Part shown: positions 61,980 to 64,000 of the stretch, piece after piece
Layout of the letters: every line of letters begins with the position of its first letter
Position numbering within the stretch: position 1 is the stretch's first letter
From: Chitinophagales bacterium
GTDB lineage: Bacteria; Bacteroidota; Bacteroidia; Chitinophagales; CAIOSU01
Assembly: GCA_040877935.1 (NCBI GenBank)
Contig: JBBDNB010000039.1
Span: forward strand, 186,001-250,000
DNA: 64,000 nucleotides
Direction of reading: 5' to 3'
The notes under the pieces: model-generated
Databases searched by the model: none
Seen by the model: only the letters and a program-made list of their open reading frames with translations
What the model was told of the DNA's origin: nothing
Program-made: the position numbers and the translations under genes

Positions 61980-62846
61980 ATGGATACACAGGAGCTGATC
62001 AAAAAAGTCAGGCGGATTGAGATTAAAACCAAGGGGCTCTCCAATCACATTTTCTCAGGAGAGTACCACACTGCGTTTAAGGGCAGGGGTATGTCTTTTA
62101 GCGAAGTGCGCGCCTATCAGTATGGCGATGATGTGAGAAGCATAGACTGGAATGTGACAGCAAGACTTGACGAGCCGCATGTCAAGGTTTTTGAAGAAGA
62201 AAGGGAGCTCACCATGATGCTGATGGTGGACATCAGTCGATCAGCATTTTTTGGAAGTACCGAAGCTTTTAAAAATCAAATTATTACCGAAGTATCTGCT
62301 GTACTCTCTTTTTCTGCTGTGCAGAACAATGATAAAGTGGGCATTATTTTTTTTAGCGACAAGGTTGAAAAATTCATTCCGCCCAAAAAAGGAAAGTCAC
62401 ATATTCTCAGAATAATTCGCGAATTGATAGAAACCAAACCTGAAAGCAAAGGCACTAATATTTCCGAAGCACTTCAGTTTTTTAACAATATTCAAAAAAA
62501 GCGCAGCATTGTATTTCTATTGTCAGATTTTTTCGACAAAGATTTTCAGGATCCACTAAAACTCGTTAAGAAAAAACACGATTTAGTAGCCATGCAAATT
62601 TACGATCCAATGGAAGAGCAGCTTCCGAATATTGGCCTGGTCAATGCTTATGATGCAGAAACAGGCCAATACAAATGGCTGGATACTTCCAGTAAAAAGG
62701 TGAGAGCACAGCACAGGCAGTGGTTTGAAGAAAAAAGAGCACACACCAAAGCAGTGATGATGCGTGCAGGTGTTGATTTTATTTCCCTGCGCAGCGATGA
62801 ATCCTATGTGAATGCATTGTTGAAATTTTTTAAGAAAAGAATTTAA
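61980..62846 (+). CDS. DUF58 protein with VWA-like fold
   Basis: 288 residues. DVRSIDWNVTAR is the diagnostic DUF58 motif. DISRSAFFG resembles a degenerate MIDAS (DxSxS) metal site of a VWA fold, and LSDFFD lies later. It starts 17 bp after moxR, its usual partner; the pair is thought to assemble or protect envelope or metal-bound complexes. No membrane segment is seen. Confidence 0.93.
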   Translation: MDTQELIKKVRRIEIKTKGLSNHIFSGEYHTAFKGRGMSFSEVRAYQYGDDVRSIDWNVTARLDEPHVKVFEEERELTMMLMVDISRSAFFGSTEAFKNQIITEVSAVLSFSAVQNNDKVGIIFFSDKVEKFIPPKKGKSHILRIIRELIETKPESKGTNISEALQFFNNIQKKRSIVFLLSDFFDKDFQDPLKLVKKKHDLVAMQIYDPMEEQLPNIGLVNAYDAETGQYKWLDTSSKKVRAQHRQWFEEKRAHTKAVMMRAGVDFISLRSDESYVNALLKFFKKRI

Positions 62847-63833
62847 GTGAAAGACTTATTCAGATACAATATATTATGGGCATGCGGATTGCTACTTTTC
62901 ATTGGTGGAATGCTTTCACCTTTAGAAGCTATGGCTCAATTGCGTTTGAAAGCAGAGCTTGAGCGCGATTCAATTCTTATAGGTGAGCAGATTCGTTTAA
63001 AATACACCGCACTTAGAAGTGATAAAGAGGAAATAGAATGGCCGGCTTTTGTAAAGAAAATCAAAACAGCTGATGGCAGTGAAATAGAGATTATTGACCA
63101 AAGCGAACTTAAAATAATCAATGAAGATGGCGGTCAGGTTCGCGAAGAGCAGGAGTTTATAATTACTGCATTTGATTCCGGCTATTATGTGATTCCACCC
63201 GCAGTATTTTCCTGGAAAAAAGAAACCGACACAAGTTGGAGAAAAGAAGACAGTGAAGCCTTGCTATTAAGTGTTTATACTGTGGATACAGATGCTGAAA
63301 GCGGGCCAAAGGCATTGAAAGACCCTTTGGATATGCCCTTCAAAATTGCTGAAATAAAATATCAACTGATGATTGCTGCATTGGTACTTTTGCTTTTAAT
63401 AGCGGCATACATCTGGTGGAAAAAACGACCTAAAAAAGAACCCGTAGTACCTGAGCCTGAACCCGAACCGGAAATTCCACCCTACCAGAAAGCCATGCAA
63501 AGAATGAAATTGCTGGAAGAAAAGAAATTGTGGCAATCGGGCGAGATCAAGGCCTTTTACTCTGAGCTTTCAGAAATATTAAGAGGCTACATGGAGGAAC
63601 GCTATGATTTCCCTGCACTTGAAAGTACTACTGATGAAATAACCGAACGACTTTACCGCAAAGACATTGATCGCCAACTTAAGATCAGCGTGAAAGAATT
63701 TCTTGTACTTTCTGACTTGGTAAAATTTGCTAAATCAATGCCACAGGAGGATGAACACCGTCAGAGTTTTAAAGTGGTGCTGGAATTTTTAAGATCAACC
63801 AAACCCCAAGAGAAGGAGGATAACAATGCTTAG
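62847..63833 (+). CDS. Bat-operon membrane protein with BatD-like N-terminal part
   Basis: 328 residues from GTG at 62847, immediately after the DUF58 stop. A signal peptide ends AMAQ. A beta-rich periplasmic domain follows (ERDSILIGEQIRLKYTAL), then one membrane segment (MIAALVLLLLIAAYIWW), a Pro/Glu-rich hinge and a cytoplasmic helical domain (FYSELSEILRGYMEERY and following). The layout matches the DUF4381-type protein often found between DUF58 and batA. It overlaps the next gene by 8 nt. Confidence 0.8.
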   Translation: MKDLFRYNILWACGLLLFIGGMLSPLEAMAQLRLKAELERDSILIGEQIRLKYTALRSDKEEIEWPAFVKKIKTADGSEIEIIDQSELKIINEDGGQVREEQEFIITAFDSGYYVIPPAVFSWKKETDTSWRKEDSEALLLSVYTVDTDAESGPKALKDPLDMPFKIAEIKYQLMIAALVLLLLIAAYIWWKKRPKKEPVVPEPEPEPEIPPYQKAMQRMKLLEEKKLWQSGEIKAFYSELSEILRGYMEERYDFPALESTTDEITERLYRKDIDRQLKISVKEFLVLSDLVKFAKSMPQEDEHRQSFKVVLEFLRSTKPQEKEDNNA

Positions 63834-64000
63834 TTGGTGGAACAATGTCAGCTTTGCCAATCCAGAAGCTTTTTGGCTTTTGCTTATTCCTCTTTTTATT
63901 TTGCTCAGATGGGGATTTGGGCATCGCAATCAGTTTGCGCGAATGCGTTTTTCCACTTTGGAAAGCAGCGAAAGAATGCCTTTTAATTTTAAGGGATTTG
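63826..64000 (+). CDS. BatA-like VWA protein, N-terminal part only
   Basis: 58 residues visible before the window ends. The start MLSWWNNVSFANPEAFWLLL with a membrane segment, then FARMRFSTLESSE, is the BatA N-terminal domain that precedes a VWA domain. ATG at 63826 overlaps the end of the upstream gene. The VWA domain itself lies outside. Confidence 0.85.
   Translation, partial: MLSWWNNVSFANPEAFWLLLIPLFILLRWGFGHRNQFARMRFSTLESSERMPFNFKGF

Overview
The window is AT-rich chromosomal DNA from a member of the Bacteroidota. The evidence is: several perfect TAnnTTTG -7 promoter boxes upstream of genes; little sign of Shine-Dalgarno dependence; lipoproteins with typical lipoboxes; gene families common in that phylum (TMTC-like glycosyltransferase with TPR repeats, TolB-like/barrel protein, DUF2279, MoxR-DUF58-Bat operon); and short dispersed palindromic repeats in many gaps. 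I cannot place it below phylum level. It carries mostly housekeeping and metabolic genes, one tRNA (Asn), no rRNA, no CRISPR and no recognisable prophage or insertion sequence.

Layout. 1-1.9 kb: small secreted proteins and an endonuclease/exonuclease/phosphatase lipoprotein. 2.0-9.8 kb: a tight six-gene + strand operon with a Wzm/Wzt-type ABC exporter, a PhyH-type dioxygenase, an alpha/alpha-toroid protein with a DVDDT motif, a transglutaminase-like lipoprotein and a TMTC-like membrane glycosyltransferase, apparently for making and exporting a surface glycan or lipid. 10.3-12.3 kb: two secreted tail-fibre-like proteins. 12.4-12.6 kb: tRNA-Asn and a tRNA relic broken by a GC-rich palindrome. 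12.7-18.4 kb: PfkB kinase and glpK, followed by an island in which the 3' end of glpK recurs twice, each copy bounding a small toxin-like module (nuclease-like plus DUF3800; GNAT plus small antitoxin). 18.4-21.7 kb: a cysteine operon (cysM, JAMM protease, CysO-like sulfur carrier, MoeZ-like activator) preceded by a 29-codon leader peptide with six consecutive Cys codons and mutually exclusive hairpins, i.e. a candidate cysteine attenuator. 21.9-33 kb: universal stress protein, DAHP synthase/chorismate mutase, urocanate hydratase, peroxiredoxin, M23 peptidase, LOG protein, Na+/solute symporter and phosphohexomutase. 33-44.5 kb: HigBA, apaG-gmk-yicC, a SWIM/SNF2 helicase, a large TolB-like outer-membrane protein, a metallo-beta-lactamase-fold hydrolase and a DUF5615/DUF433 pair. 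44.7-60.6 kb: DUF2279 protein, a frameshifted small gene, gltBD, an rRNA methyltransferase, an ABC-F protein, an acyltransferase, typA, a DksA-like protein and a HipBST operon with three evenly spaced operators. 61-64 kb: start of a MoxR/Bat operon that runs off the window.

The strongest candidates for undescribed biology are (1) the cysteine leader-peptide attenuator at 18446-18587 in front of a protein-thiocarboxylate cysteine pathway whose carrier ends in GG plus two extra residues, and (2) the glpK 3'-end array, in which a host gene terminus has been brought in repeatedly with toxin-like cargo and no visible recombinase. Five toxin-antitoxin-like modules lie in the window. All functional statements rest on reading motifs by eye; no database search was run.
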